Source of the DNA: an uncultured Pirellulaceae bacterium
GTDB taxonomy: Bacteria > Planctomycetota > Planctomycetia > Pirellulales > Pirellulaceae
Direction: 5' to 3'
Assembly (NCBI GenBank): GCA_938084685.1
Contig: CALKGE010000012.1
Location: 1-64,000, forward strand
DNA: 64,000 bases
Positions 8,466 to 16,951 of this stretch are shown here, one piece after another. Below the pieces are notes generated by a model that had not been told where the DNA came from, ran no database searches, and was given only the letters and a program-made list of their open reading frames with translations. Position 1 is the first letter of the stretch, and each line of letters starts with the position of its first letter. The position numbers and the translations under genes are program-made.

Positions 8466-9884
8466 ATGCGGTCCAGAAATATCAATCGACGAACAGTACT
8501 CAAAGGCTCAGGCGCGATCGCAATTGGACTTCCGTTGCTTGATGAAATGGCTGCCTCCGCGGCCGCTCCTGACCCGAAAGTACCAATCAGAGCTTTCAAT
8601 CTGTTTTTCGGATTGGGCTGCCCTGCCCCACTTCAATCCGAAGGCTTTGACGATGTGCTGGAACCGTTAAAACCACTGGCAGACAAACTGCTTATCATGC
8701 GGAATGTTGATCAGATACGCTGTGACGAATCGGGAATCAATGCTCATTTTGACGGAGCTTGTGGTAGCTTTACAGCCGAAGCACCAGCCGGGGAAGCCCG
8801 CGCCGGCGGTGGCTCGATCGACCAACTCATTCGCCATACGGCAAACCCTGATGGAATGCCGGGAGGGATGATCCCTACACTGATCGGTGGCACCTACTTT
8901 CGTCGTAGCCGTGTCTGCCGTTACGTCCACTCGTATAACGAAGATGGTACAGTCGCTGCTCGAATGCAGGAAAAACCACGCGCGCTGTTTGACCGAGTGT
9001 TTGGCACGTTGGCTGCCACGGATGAATCAGATCCCAAATCACGCCGTCTCCGCCGGAGTGTACTGGACAGCGTCGTGGAACAGTACCGCTTTTACACCGG
9101 CCCTAATTCACCTTTGGGCAAAGTCTCGCGCGGCCGTGTTTCAGATCACCTCGACCGAATCAGGGAATACGAACAACGGGCTTACGAAATATCGTACAAG
9201 GACAGTGAAGCTCCTCGCATACCTCCTCGTTCCAAACTGCTTCACGGAGGCTCAGCCGATCCGGGAGGAGAAGGAATCGACATCACACTTGCTGACCTAC
9301 GGGAAGAATGGCGACTCATGGCCGACCTCTATGCATTGGCCGTCAAAATGGATCGCGTCCGTTTCGGGGCACTAACATTTCTGGCAGCCGGCGAACGAAT
9401 CCGACTCACTGGCGAGTATGAATACGAAGGCCGCCAACGCTGGACGTTTGACGATGCCAACCAATTACGACGATCCGGATCCGCTGGCTGTAGCCACGAA
9501 TTCTGGCATCAATTCCGCCCGGAAAAAGAAAACCTGGCTCTACGAGCACACGTTCACATGAAAATGAACGAGCTCGCTTACTTCATGAAGGCCTTGGACA
9601 CCGACGAATGTCGCGAAAGCAACGGCCGAACGATTCTCGAAAATTCACTCGTCACCATTTCCACAGAATCGGGAGATGGTCGTCACAATGACGTGAAGCG
9701 GGAACTTTCCGGAGTCTTCCACGCAATCACCGGCGCCAATGGGCGGTTCAAGACGGGACAAATCATGGATGTGGGTGCGGAAGGGATCGATGTCTATAAC
9801 ACCATGCTCACCGCATTTAATGCAACCAAAAAACTGGGCCCGAACGACCGGGATCATTCCGCGATCGACATGATTCGTGCATAG
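8466..9884 (+). CDS. DUF1552 family protein with Tat-like signal
   Basis: A 472-residue DUF1552 protein. The N-terminus 'INRRTVLKGSGAIAIGLPLLDEM' matches a twin-arginine signal (NRRTVLK). The following 'VPIRAFNLFFGLGCPAP' and the later 'SDHLDRIREYEQRAYEIS' and 'RVRFGALTFLAAGERI' stretches are typical of the family. The start is the ATG two bases after the stop of the upstream DUF1592-type gene, so the two form a transcription unit. The pairing of a heme-domain protein and a Tat substrate is a recurring planctomycete arrangement; biochemical function unknown. Confidence 0.87.
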   Translation: MRSRNINRRTVLKGSGAIAIGLPLLDEMAASAAAPDPKVPIRAFNLFFGLGCPAPLQSEGFDDVLEPLKPLADKLLIMRNVDQIRCDESGINAHFDGACGSFTAEAPAGEARAGGGSIDQLIRHTANPDGMPGGMIPTLIGGTYFRRSRVCRYVHSYNEDGTVAARMQEKPRALFDRVFGTLAATDESDPKSRRLRRSVLDSVVEQYRFYTGPNSPLGKVSRGRVSDHLDRIREYEQRAYEISYKDSEAPRIPPRSKLLHGGSADPGGEGIDITLADLREEWRLMADLYALAVKMDRVRFGALTFLAAGERIRLTGEYEYEGRQRWTFDDANQLRRSGSAGCSHEFWHQFRPEKENLALRAHVHMKMNELAYFMKALDTDECRESNGRTILENSLVTISTESGDGRHNDVKRELSGVFHAITGANGRFKTGQIMDVGAEGIDVYNTMLTAFNATKKLGPNDRDHSAIDMIRA

Positions 9885-9893
9885 ACCCCGACC

Positions 9894-10835
9894 TTAGTAA
9901 TCCTTGCCTTCCCAGCCGGCCCACCAAGTGTTGAACTGAGCATACTGCGTTTCGACAAAGTGACGCTGGCTGGCACTCAACTCATCCGTTTCGTTGAAAT
10001 GCAACGTGTATTCGGTGTCGCCATTAAGCACCAACAAGTATTTGTAAAACAGAACCAGATCGGGACCCTCATCATACGTCGATAATACGATCAACGCTTC
10101 ATCCAGTTCTTTGGCCAGTCGACGAGCCTGAACATCACCCTGCACTGCCCGCTCGCACAATTCGATCAGTTTGAGAACCTGAACTGGAATTGCATTTCCA
10201 ATTCCGGTAATCGCGCCGACAGCTCCGCAGTTGACATATCCATGAAAAACCTGCGTGTCGACTCCGACCATCAATCTCAGCGACGGATCCGCACCCGTGA
10301 TATGCTCGGCAGCATAACTCAACGCGTCGGCCCCACCGAATTCTTTGAAGCCGACCAGGTTGGGGAATTCATTTCGTAGTTCAAAGAACAATTCCGCTCG
10401 CGTCTGAAATCCGTAGTAAGGACTGTTGTAGATCACAGCGGGCGTATTGGGTGCGGCACCCAGAATACCGGCGAAGTGATGTCGTTGAGCAATCGAAGAA
10501 CTACCGCGCGACAAAACACGCGGAATCACCATCAACCCTTTGGCACCTACCGACTCGGCATGAGCAGCATGTGCGGCAGCCAGCCGAGGATTTTGAGCGC
10601 CGGTTCCCACTACCACGGGCACTCCTGCTTCACAAAGCCTGGCCACTCCCTGCATCCGCTGATCATCTGTCAGCAAGGGCCAATCCCCCATGCTTCCACA
10701 GTAGATGACTCCACGCATCCCAGCCTCTACCAACGCGAGTGCTTTTTGAACCAGTGCATCGTAGTCAGGCGTACGGTCGTCCCGACAAGGAGTCATAATG
10801 GCTGGCAAACAGCCGTTAAAAATCGCGGTATCCAT
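9894..10835 (-). CDS. Dihydrodipicolinate synthase (DapA) family aldolase/lyase
   Basis: A 313-residue protein of the DHDPS/N-acetylneuraminate lyase superfamily (TIM barrel, Schiff-base lysine). The catalytic lysine is Lys164 in 'NLVGFKEF' and the conserved tyrosines fall in 'VIYNSPYYG' (136-142). The usual GTTGE pyruvate-carboxylate motif is replaced by 'CGSMGDWP' (46-53). That change, together with the lack of other lysine genes nearby, argues for a catabolic 2-keto acid aldolase rather than true DapA. It is convergent with the DUF1552 gene, with only 9 nt between stops. Confidence 0.8.
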   Translation of the reverse strand: MDTAIFNGCLPAIMTPCRDDRTPDYDALVQKALALVEAGMRGVIYCGSMGDWPLLTDDQRMQGVARLCEAGVPVVVGTGAQNPRLAAAHAAHAESVGAKGLMVIPRVLSRGSSSIAQRHHFAGILGAAPNTPAVIYNSPYYGFQTRAELFFELRNEFPNLVGFKEFGGADALSYAAEHITGADPSLRLMVGVDTQVFHGYVNCGAVGAITGIGNAIPVQVLKLIELCERAVQGDVQARRLAKELDEALIVLSTYDEGPDLVLFYKYLLVLNGDTEYTLHFNETDELSASQRHFVETQYAQFNTWWAGWEGKDY

Positions 10836-11092
10836 AGTTGTCCCAGGTCAGGTCAGTTGAAGTTACGTAGTCCAGCAAAGTCCAGCGAGCAGACAGACTT
10901 GCTTCCCTACCAATGTAAACTCGATTCGCATCGAAACCTATACCGTGCAGAAAATTGAAAACTGGAAACGGAACGCCTCGCTCAGCTCATTGGGCGTCGA
11001 CCCTGCGAAGCGGATTTATAAGCATTCAGGAAGGGACGAAACTCCCTCTGTTCAATGATGGTGCCTTGCTCCCTGAAGTCTTCGGCTAGATC

Positions 11093-12613
11093 CTACCGTG
11101 AACGACCGCTCTCGCGCGTCCTGTTTAACTCGGCCAGTAATCGCTCTACAATCTGAGGATGCTCGTCCCACAGATTGTTAGTCTCACTTGCATCCTCTTT
11201 CAAATTATAAAGCTGCCCGGCCGGCTTGCCGTCTTCCGGCTTAACAACACGTGGTGCCGAAAACCCTCCCGAACCAAGATTCCCTTCGATCAGCTTCCAG
11301 TCACCAATGCGAACGGCAAATGTTCCGTTGAGTGAATGGTGAACGATGGATTGGCGAACGCTACCTTTGCTTTTCCCCTGAAGTGCAGCAGTAAAGCTGA
11401 AGCTGTCCTCGCCAGCATCAGCAGCTACTTTGGCACCGGCAAGTTCTGCTGCTGTACTCAACAAATCTGTCAGACAAATGGTCTGATTCGATTGCGTCCC
11501 CGCCTTCACGGCAGCTGGCCAGCGAACCACAAACGGTACGCGATGGCCCCCCTCCCAGATATCTGCCTTTTGACCTCGATAATGCAGATTCGCTCGATGG
11601 TTGTACTTCGGAATATCACCCGGCACCCAGTGGGAACCATTATCGCTGGTAACAATCAACAGAGTATTTTCAACCTGACCGATTTCTTCCAGAGCCGCCA
11701 TTACCTGTCCCACAACAGCATCACACTGATGGACAAAATCTCCGTAGTATCCGGCCCGGGCCTTGCCGCGATGCTGGTCAGTGGGCAACCAGGGCGTATG
11801 AGGTGCACTCAGCGGAAAATAGAGAAAGAACGGCTTGTCACCATTTTGTGCTGATAGCCACTCCACTGCTTTTTCAGCCGTACGAGGTAACACATCGATG
11901 TGCTTAAAATCCGGACTGACCTTTCCACCTCGCCAGAATCCTCCGCCATTCTGACGACGGTGAGCCGATTTGGCAACCGTTGCCGTGGGCAATTGGAGTG
12001 GTTTGTCGTTTTCCACAAAGACGTACGGATCCATGTCCAACGATGCCGGAATCCCAAAGAAGTAGTCAAATCCAAAATCATTGGGACCAGGTGATAACGG
12101 CTTGAAGTAATCGACCGCATGAGGATGATCCTCGGGAAGGATCGAACTAGCTGGAGGAAAATCCTCCGCCTCAACATCGGCATGCTGGAATCCCAAATGC
12201 CACTTACCAACGCACGCCGTGTTATACCCCTCCGCCTTAAGAATACTCGCTACCGTTTCACGCCCGCTACTAATCAGACTTTTGCTGTATCCCCAGCACA
12301 CACCATTTTTAAGTCGAGTACGCCATGCGTAACGGCCCGTCAACACTCCATATCTCGTAGGAGTACAAACGGACGAAGGGGAATGAGCATCGTTGAATCG
12401 CATCCCCGCCCTGGCTAGCGCATCCATGTTCGGCGTAGGGATCTTGCTCTGGTCGTTATAACACCCCAGATCACCTATTCCCAGGTCATCCGCCATGATG
12501 AAAACAATATTGGGTTTTTCAGCTGCACTTGCCGGCTGATGAAGACAAGCGGTAAGTATTAGACTGACAACAATTGTTAGGATAGTCGCCGTAGCATGAC
12601 TTCGAATTCTCAT
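11093..12613 (-). CDS. Type I sulfatase, exported
   Basis: A 506-residue formylglycine-dependent sulfatase. The N-terminal metal-binding motif is 'IVFIMADDLGIGDLGC' (Asp42-Asp43) and the modification site is Cys83 in CTPTR (83-87), followed by 'YGVLTGRYAW'. The metal-site segment 'LLIVTSDNGSHW' and the basic 'GQKADIWEGGHRVP' are also present. The ATG at 12613 is preferred over a GTG ten codons upstream because CAGGTG sits about 9 nt before it. The signal sequence ends in LTAC, a possible lipobox at Cys23, so the enzyme may be lipid-anchored. It probably removes sulfate from a polysaccharide; the substrate cannot be told. No dedicated maturase gene is seen nearby. Confidence 0.9.
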   Translation of the reverse strand: MRIRSHATATILTIVVSLILTACLHQPASAAEKPNIVFIMADDLGIGDLGCYNDQSKIPTPNMDALARAGMRFNDAHSPSSVCTPTRYGVLTGRYAWRTRLKNGVCWGYSKSLISSGRETVASILKAEGYNTACVGKWHLGFQHADVEAEDFPPASSILPEDHPHAVDYFKPLSPGPNDFGFDYFFGIPASLDMDPYVFVENDKPLQLPTATVAKSAHRRQNGGGFWRGGKVSPDFKHIDVLPRTAEKAVEWLSAQNGDKPFFLYFPLSAPHTPWLPTDQHRGKARAGYYGDFVHQCDAVVGQVMAALEEIGQVENTLLIVTSDNGSHWVPGDIPKYNHRANLHYRGQKADIWEGGHRVPFVVRWPAAVKAGTQSNQTICLTDLLSTAAELAGAKVAADAGEDSFSFTAALQGKSKGSVRQSIVHHSLNGTFAVRIGDWKLIEGNLGSGGFSAPRVVKPEDGKPAGQLYNLKEDASETNNLWDEHPQIVERLLAELNRTRESGRSR

Positions 12614-12977
12614 TGAAATGCACCTGAAAACGCTTGGAATCACATGGTTAATAAACCGTACGCGTTACCATTCTACCTGATCACTGCGGCTATTACAGAA
12701 CGACCTCAAAAGCACACCCTGTCATTAGAAGTAAACCTATCTCCTCTTCAACGCCTGCGAGTCGAACATACAGTACCTCACTGAGATTCCTGTCCGCAGG
12801 GCTGAGCCATAATGAAACTGATTCAGAAGCGTAATCTCAAAGCGATAAAGCGCGAAATCATCTGGAAACAAATCGCTGCAAAACCCAATAAAACACCTTG
12901 AAGAAAATTCTGTATGGGTTTCTTTAGAACCGCGCGGAGCGCACTGGATTCCAACCGTTGAGAACTTGAACTAAAGA
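12614..12977. other. Intergenic gap, no gene recognised
   Basis: About 360 bases between the sulfatase start and the end of the glycine-rich membrane protein gene. A 29-codon lysine-rich frame on the plus strand (12813-12902) has no ribosome site and is not called. No clear terminator or repeat was found. The upstream region of the sulfatase probably holds its promoter, but no convincing -35/-10 pair stands out. Confidence 0.4.
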
Positions 12978-14543
12978 CTATTTCGACATCTGCATTGTCT
13001 TCTGTATCTGCAGCTTAACCTGCTGGGGCAAACCTTGAATCTTCATGACCCTGGTGGTTTGCTGGTTGAACGTTTTAAGCGCTTGGGCGCCGGCCACGCC
13101 GTGCTTACGTGCCAATTGAGTTCTCTCGGCTGGTGTCGGTTTTTTCATTTTCTTCATCGATTCGGTTGACAACTTGAATACTTCTTCCAATTCTTTCAAC
13201 CGATCAATCTGAGCCAACGCGGATGGCGCATCATGCATTTTCTCCAGAGTGGCTGCCATCAACTTCAACAACTGCAAATTAGCTACCGTTACCATTTCCA
13301 AATTGTTCGAACCAAGTGCCTTTCGGATACTTGGTAGATTAGCTGCAGGAAGACCGCCACTGTTTCCTCCTCCTACTGAAGGTACCGCTCCAGGGCCAAA
13401 ATTCCCATTCGCTCCAGGAATAGCTCCCGTTGGACCAGTCCCTCCTTGCGCCGGATCAGTTCCAGGTCCAAAATTACCTCCCGCTCCGGGAATAGCACCC
13501 GTCGGACCAGTGCCCCCTTGCGCCGGATCGGTTCCTGGACCAAAATTACCTCCTGCTCCGGGAATAGCTCCCGTTGGACCAGTCCCCCCTTGCGCTGGGT
13601 CAGTTCCAGGACCAAAGTTTCCATTTGCCCCAGGAATAGCTCCAGTTGGACCAGTCCCTCCTTGCGCCGGGTCAGTTCCAGGACCAAAGTTTCCATCTGC
13701 CCCTGGAATAGCTCCAGTTGGACCAGTGCCCCCTTGCGCCGGATCGGTTCCTGGACCAGCACCATAAGAACCACCTGCTCCCGGAATAGCACCACCTGGA
13801 CCAGCACCTTCCCCCATACCGGGGTCCATCATGCCTGCTCCCATATTGCCAGGATCTCCACCCATAGCACCACCAGCACCTGGGTCGGACATGCCCCCCA
13901 TCATGGCAGACATATCGACAGGTCCTCCGCCTTGAGTTGAACCGCCCGTGGAAGCTGGATTTGCCTGAGTTGTTGAATCACCACCGTTAGCGACTTGCTC
14001 AGAATCGCCTCCACCGCCTCCACCCATTAATAACACGGCGGTTACTCCACCACCGATTAACAGGACGGCTCCGATAGAAATGCCAATCCATAGCCCCTTC
14101 TTGCTACCCCCACTCTTGCTCTTTGCCTTACCTTTCGGGGCAGGCGTATTCCAGCCACCAGACTGCATACCTGGCATGGCGCCTGCTCCGCCCCCCAGCG
14201 GGTTACCTGCCGGAGCCGCCGGAAAACCTCCAGTTGCCGGTAGTCCTCCCAATTGCCCTCCACCAGGTTGAGATACTGGAGGCAGGCCGCCTAATGGGCT
14301 ACCAGCCTGCGGGGCAGCCGGCATACCACCAAATGGATTTGGCGGAGCTGCTGGCTGTTGAGCAACTGGCTGTTGAGCCGCCGCGGGCTGTGCCGGCGGT
14401 GTGACAGGAGGTTGCGGAGTTGCCGCTGGAGCAGCAGGAATCACAAACTGATTCCCGCAACCACACTTCGACTTTTTGCCAGCTAACTGATCTGGAACAT
14501 TATAAGGCTTAGCACACGTGGGGCACTTAAAAGAGATCGTCAT
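12978..14543 (-). CDS. Zinc-ribbon, single-pass membrane protein with Gly/Pro-rich tandem repeats
   Basis: A 521-residue protein. The N-terminal zinc-ribbon-like motif has Cys7, Cys10, Cys27 and Cys29 ('CPTC...KCGCG'). A Pro/Ala/Gln/Gly-rich linker runs to about residue 140, then a basic patch and a transmembrane segment at 151-174. Beyond it lies a glycine-rich extracytoplasmic region with five near-identical 24-residue repeats containing 'GTDPAQGGTGPTGAIPGA', and a helical C-terminal domain (about 410-521). The ATG at 14543 is chosen over a TTG four codons upstream. No enzymatic domain is seen. A shorter protein with the same plan is encoded at 28105-28908, so both may belong to one planctomycete family, possibly adaptors or envelope proteins. 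Confidence 0.72.
   Translation of the reverse strand: MTISFKCPTCAKPYNVPDQLAGKKSKCGCGNQFVIPAAPAATPQPPVTPPAQPAAAQQPVAQQPAAPPNPFGGMPAAPQAGSPLGGLPPVSQPGGGQLGGLPATGGFPAAPAGNPLGGGAGAMPGMQSGGWNTPAPKGKAKSKSGGSKKGLWIGISIGAVLLIGGGVTAVLLMGGGGGGDSEQVANGGDSTTQANPASTGGSTQGGGPVDMSAMMGGMSDPGAGGAMGGDPGNMGAGMMDPGMGEGAGPGGAIPGAGGSYGAGPGTDPAQGGTGPTGAIPGADGNFGPGTDPAQGGTGPTGAIPGANGNFGPGTDPAQGGTGPTGAIPGAGGNFGPGTDPAQGGTGPTGAIPGAGGNFGPGTDPAQGGTGPTGAIPGANGNFGPGAVPSVGGGNSGGLPAANLPSIRKALGSNNLEMVTVANLQLLKLMAATLEKMHDAPSALAQIDRLKELEEVFKLSTESMKKMKKPTPAERTQLARKHGVAGAQALKTFNQQTTRVMKIQGLPQQVKLQIQKTMQMSK
13393..13755 (-). repeat. Tandem repeat, about five copies of 72 bp, inside a coding gene
   Basis: Five consecutive 72-bp units in the glycine-rich gene encode 24-residue blocks that differ mainly at one position (D, N, G, G or N in 'GAxGNFG'). 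The copies differ by scattered third-position changes, so the array is not entirely recent. It is a plausible site for copy-number variation by slippage or recombination. Confidence 0.85.
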
Positions 14544-14605
14544 ATTGACCACCAACTCGAATGGATTGTTGAACCGCTCAAAAACGGTACTTAACTATTA
14601 CTCCT

Positions 14606-14633
14606 AGTATACGCATCGATCCGTGATTGCCAA
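14606..14633 (-). promoter_or_regulatory. Sigma-70-like promoter for the zinc-ribbon protein gene
   Basis: On the minus strand, TTGGCA (14633-14628) and TATACT (14611-14606) are separated by 16 nt, matching the sigma-70 consensus at 5/6 and 5/6 positions. It lies 63 nt upstream of the ATG at 14543. Confidence 0.5.
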
Positions 14634-14667
14634 AACGGCAACCATCCTTGAGTACTCGACAATCCTC

Positions 14668-14673
14668 TATAAT
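14668..14673 (+). promoter_or_regulatory. Candidate -10 box upstream of tupA
   Basis: A perfect TATAAT at 14668-14673 lies 62 nt upstream of the tupA ATG. The best -35 matches are weak or badly spaced (TTGAGT at 14648-14653 with a 14-nt spacer), so only the -10 element is supported. Confidence 0.35.
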
Positions 14674-14735
14674 TAGGCCATGATTCAAGGAAATTCACCG
14701 TCAAAAATCCAATGTAAAAACGGACAATAGCCTCT

Positions 14736-15566
14736 ATGAGCGACTGCAGAACACTTCCACGCCTGCGTTATGTCGCTCTATGCATGTTTTTGATGATGAC
14801 AGTCGGTTGCTCCGACTCTTCCCAGCAAGACGTTCCCAAACTCCGAATTGCTACGACAACCAGCACACGGGACTCCGGATTATTGGATGTACTACTACCC
14901 GAGTTCACCAAAAGCTACCCTTGTGACCTGTCCGTTATCGCCGTTGGCACAGGAGCTGCATTGAAGCTGGGACGAGAGGGGGAAGTTGATTTACTTATCG
15001 TTCATGCTCCGGAGGCTGAAGCAGAGTTCATGGCGGATGCTCATGGCCAACAACACCGTCCTTTTATGAAGAACCACTTTGTACTGCTTGGTCCTCCCCA
15101 GGAATCCCCTCCACTAAAACAACTCAGCATCCATCAGGCGTTCGAATATATTGCGAAAAACCACCTTCGGTTTGTTTCCCGCGGAGATGACAGTGGCACA
15201 CATAAAAAGGAACTTGCGCTATGGCAAGCCAGCAATACTGATCGACAGTTTGATGAATACACCGAAACCGGGCAAGGAATGGGTAATACATTGATGATCG
15301 CCAGTGAACTGAGAGCCTTCACACTTTGTGATGCTGGTACCTACCTCCGTTTTCAACAGAAAATCGAACTGAGCCCTGTCCTGTCAGATCAGGATCCATT
15401 GGAAAACCGCTATAGCGTAATTACTGTTCATCCCGGCAAGAATAGCCAGATCAACCAGGAAGCCGCAATGAAATTATTTGACTTCCTGACTTCTGCAAAA
15501 ACGGCAGCACTGATTGAGAATTACCAGTTCAACGGCCAGTCACTTTTCACTCCTGTTTCACCATAA
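14736..15566 (+). CDS. tupA: Tungstate-type ABC transporter substrate-binding lipoprotein
   Basis: A 276-residue periplasmic binding protein with a lipoprotein signal ('MMTVGCSDSS', lipid Cys25). The mature start 'LRIATTTSTRDSGLLDVLLPEF' is the TupA/WtpA-like oxyanion-binding signature. It is followed by 'VGTGAALKLGREGEVDLLIVHAP' and, further on, 'FVSRGDDSGTHKKELALW', which provides the second part of the anion pocket. The family binds tungstate with high affinity, and some members bind molybdate. It is followed by the permease and ATPase genes in a compact operon, so the unit is a complete importer. Confidence 0.88.
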   Translation: MSDCRTLPRLRYVALCMFLMMTVGCSDSSQQDVPKLRIATTTSTRDSGLLDVLLPEFTKSYPCDLSVIAVGTGAALKLGREGEVDLLIVHAPEAEAEFMADAHGQQHRPFMKNHFVLLGPPQESPPLKQLSIHQAFEYIAKNHLRFVSRGDDSGTHKKELALWQASNTDRQFDEYTETGQGMGNTLMIASELRAFTLCDAGTYLRFQQKIELSPVLSDQDPLENRYSVITVHPGKNSQINQEAAMKLFDFLTSAKTAALIENYQFNGQSLFTPVSP

Positions 15567-15581
15567 GGCTGCAAGACTGTG

Positions 15582-16277
15582 ATGGAAATGATTCTTAACG
15601 GAATCACCGAAGGCTTTCGATTACTTGTGAGTGGCGACCCACAAGTACTGGACGCTGCCTGGCGAAGTATCTGGGTAAGTTCGACAGCAGTGTTTATCGC
15701 CACCATCCTGGGAATCTCAATCGGGACATTTCTGGCCCGCCACCGTTTCTTTGGCCGGAATCTGGTCATCACACTTTTCCGTGGCATGATGGGCATACCG
15801 ACAGTATTGATTGGCCTGATCGGCTATGCCCTGCTAGCTCGGCAAGGCCCTTTAGGCACTTTCGAACTACTCTATACTTCCTGGGGGATTGTCCTCGGCG
15901 AAGTGCTGCTCGCTGTTCCAATCATTACCAGCCTGACGCACGGAGGGATCAAAAATCTGGATCCACGAATCCCGGAAACTGCCCTGCTGCTCGGAGCCGG
16001 TCGGCTGCAACGCTGGAAAACGTACCTCTCTGAAGCTCGACTCCCGATTACTCTGGCCATTCTTACCGCCTTTGCCAGATGTTTCACTGAACTAGGCATC
16101 GCCATGATGGTGGGAGGCAATCTCAAGTTCAAAAGCCGTACACTCTCAACTTCCACGACACTGGAGACTGCTCGTGGCGAATTCTCCCGAGCCGTCGCGA
16201 TGAGTCTCATTCTCCTGGCCATCGCAATTTGTATCACGATCGTCATCGCCTGGGTCAGCAGGGAGGAAGAGTCATGA
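15582..16277 (+). CDS. tupB: Tungstate-type ABC transporter permease
   Basis: A 231-residue inner-membrane permease with about five helices. The coupling-loop (EAA) motif is visible in 'EVLLAVPIITSLTHGGIKNLDPRIPETALLLGAGRLQRWKTYL', read across residues 105-150, with the conserved 'ETALLLGAG'. The ATG at 15582 is preferred to the GTG immediately before it. Its stop TGA overlaps the ATG of the ATPase gene (ATGA), indicating translational coupling. Confidence 0.87.
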   Translation: MEMILNGITEGFRLLVSGDPQVLDAAWRSIWVSSTAVFIATILGISIGTFLARHRFFGRNLVITLFRGMMGIPTVLIGLIGYALLARQGPLGTFELLYTSWGIVLGEVLLAVPIITSLTHGGIKNLDPRIPETALLLGAGRLQRWKTYLSEARLPITLAILTAFARCFTELGIAMMVGGNLKFKSRTLSTSTTLETARGEFSRAVAMSLILLAIAICITIVIAWVSREEES

Positions 16278-16861
16278 ATACCTCCCTTCAAATCCATAAT
16301 CTGGTAGTCACTCGTAACGGAAAGTCTCTTTGCGAAGTTCCTGAGTTGTCAGTGGAACCTGGAGAAATCATCAATATCCAGGGACTTAACGGTTCAGGGA
16401 AGTCGACGCTTTTCCGCGTGCTCGCCGGTCTGGAGAAGTCATATTCGGGCGATCTTCATATCCCCGCCAACCTCCAGCCTGTTGGACTCGTTCAGCAGAG
16501 CCCGTATCTATTCCGTGGCACCGTTCTGCACAATCTGCTTTATGGTACACGTGCCAGACATACTCAGAACGCTACTGAACTCGCTCACGATCTTGCCAAA
16601 CAACTCAACATTCTGGATTTGCTTGATCGTCGTGTGAAGCGTCTTTCCGGAGGTGAACGTCGACGAGTGGCACTTGCCAGAACCATGATCCTTTCCCCCC
16701 CCTTGCTGTTGCTGGACGAGCCGTTTGCAGAAATGGACAACGAGGGAATTGAAGCCACTTGCCACTATCTGAACAGTTTGGTGGGGACTACCATTCTCAT
16801 TGCCTCACCTACCCCACTGCCGAACTCCTGCCTGGAAACACGTGTTATCACCATTTCCTGA
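16274..16861 (+). CDS. tupC: ABC transporter ATPase of the tungstate system, no H-loop histidine
   Basis: A 195-residue nucleotide-binding protein. Walker A is at 37-44 (GLNGSGKS), the Q-loop near 74-75, the signature LSGGE at 124-128, and Walker B 'LLLLDEPF' at 144-151. It is short for the family. Where a TH(D/N) H-loop is expected, the sequence reads 'ILIASPTPLPN' (174-184), so the switch histidine appears to be missing; the C-terminus ends 12 residues later. Start by ATG overlapping the permease stop. The operon context (tupA, tupB) fixes its role, but the missing histidine could reduce ATP hydrolysis or mark decay. Confidence 0.85.
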   Translation: MNTSLQIHNLVVTRNGKSLCEVPELSVEPGEIINIQGLNGSGKSTLFRVLAGLEKSYSGDLHIPANLQPVGLVQQSPYLFRGTVLHNLLYGTRARHTQNATELAHDLAKQLNILDLLDRRVKRLSGGERRRVALARTMILSPPLLLLDEPFAEMDNEGIEATCHYLNSLVGTTILIASPTPLPNSCLETRVITIS

Positions 16862-16899
16862 GCAAGAGCAGAATCCACCCTGCTTCCTGGTGAACAGGC

Positions 16900-16905
16900 T
16901 ATAAT
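16900..16905 (+). promoter_or_regulatory. Candidate -10 box upstream of the PSCyt1 gene
   Basis: TATAAT at 16900-16905, 47 nt upstream of the ATG at 16952 and 39 nt after the tupC stop. No good -35 box is visible. It suggests that the cytochrome gene has its own promoter rather than being read from tup. Confidence 0.3.
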
Positions 16906-16951
16906 AATTCCAGTTCTCCAACGAAAATGACTCTTTCATCGCAGACTCCCC

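Noticed and set aside
12813..12902. A 29-codon lysine-rich plus-strand frame
   Set aside because: It has no ribosome site and no recognisable feature beyond its composition.
13249..13940. Long plus-strand and minus-strand open frames with proline or arginine/serine repeats
   Set aside because: They are other-frame readings of the 72-bp tandem repeat in the glycine-rich gene. The minus-strand frame 12978-14543 has the zinc ribbon, membrane helix and proper ends.
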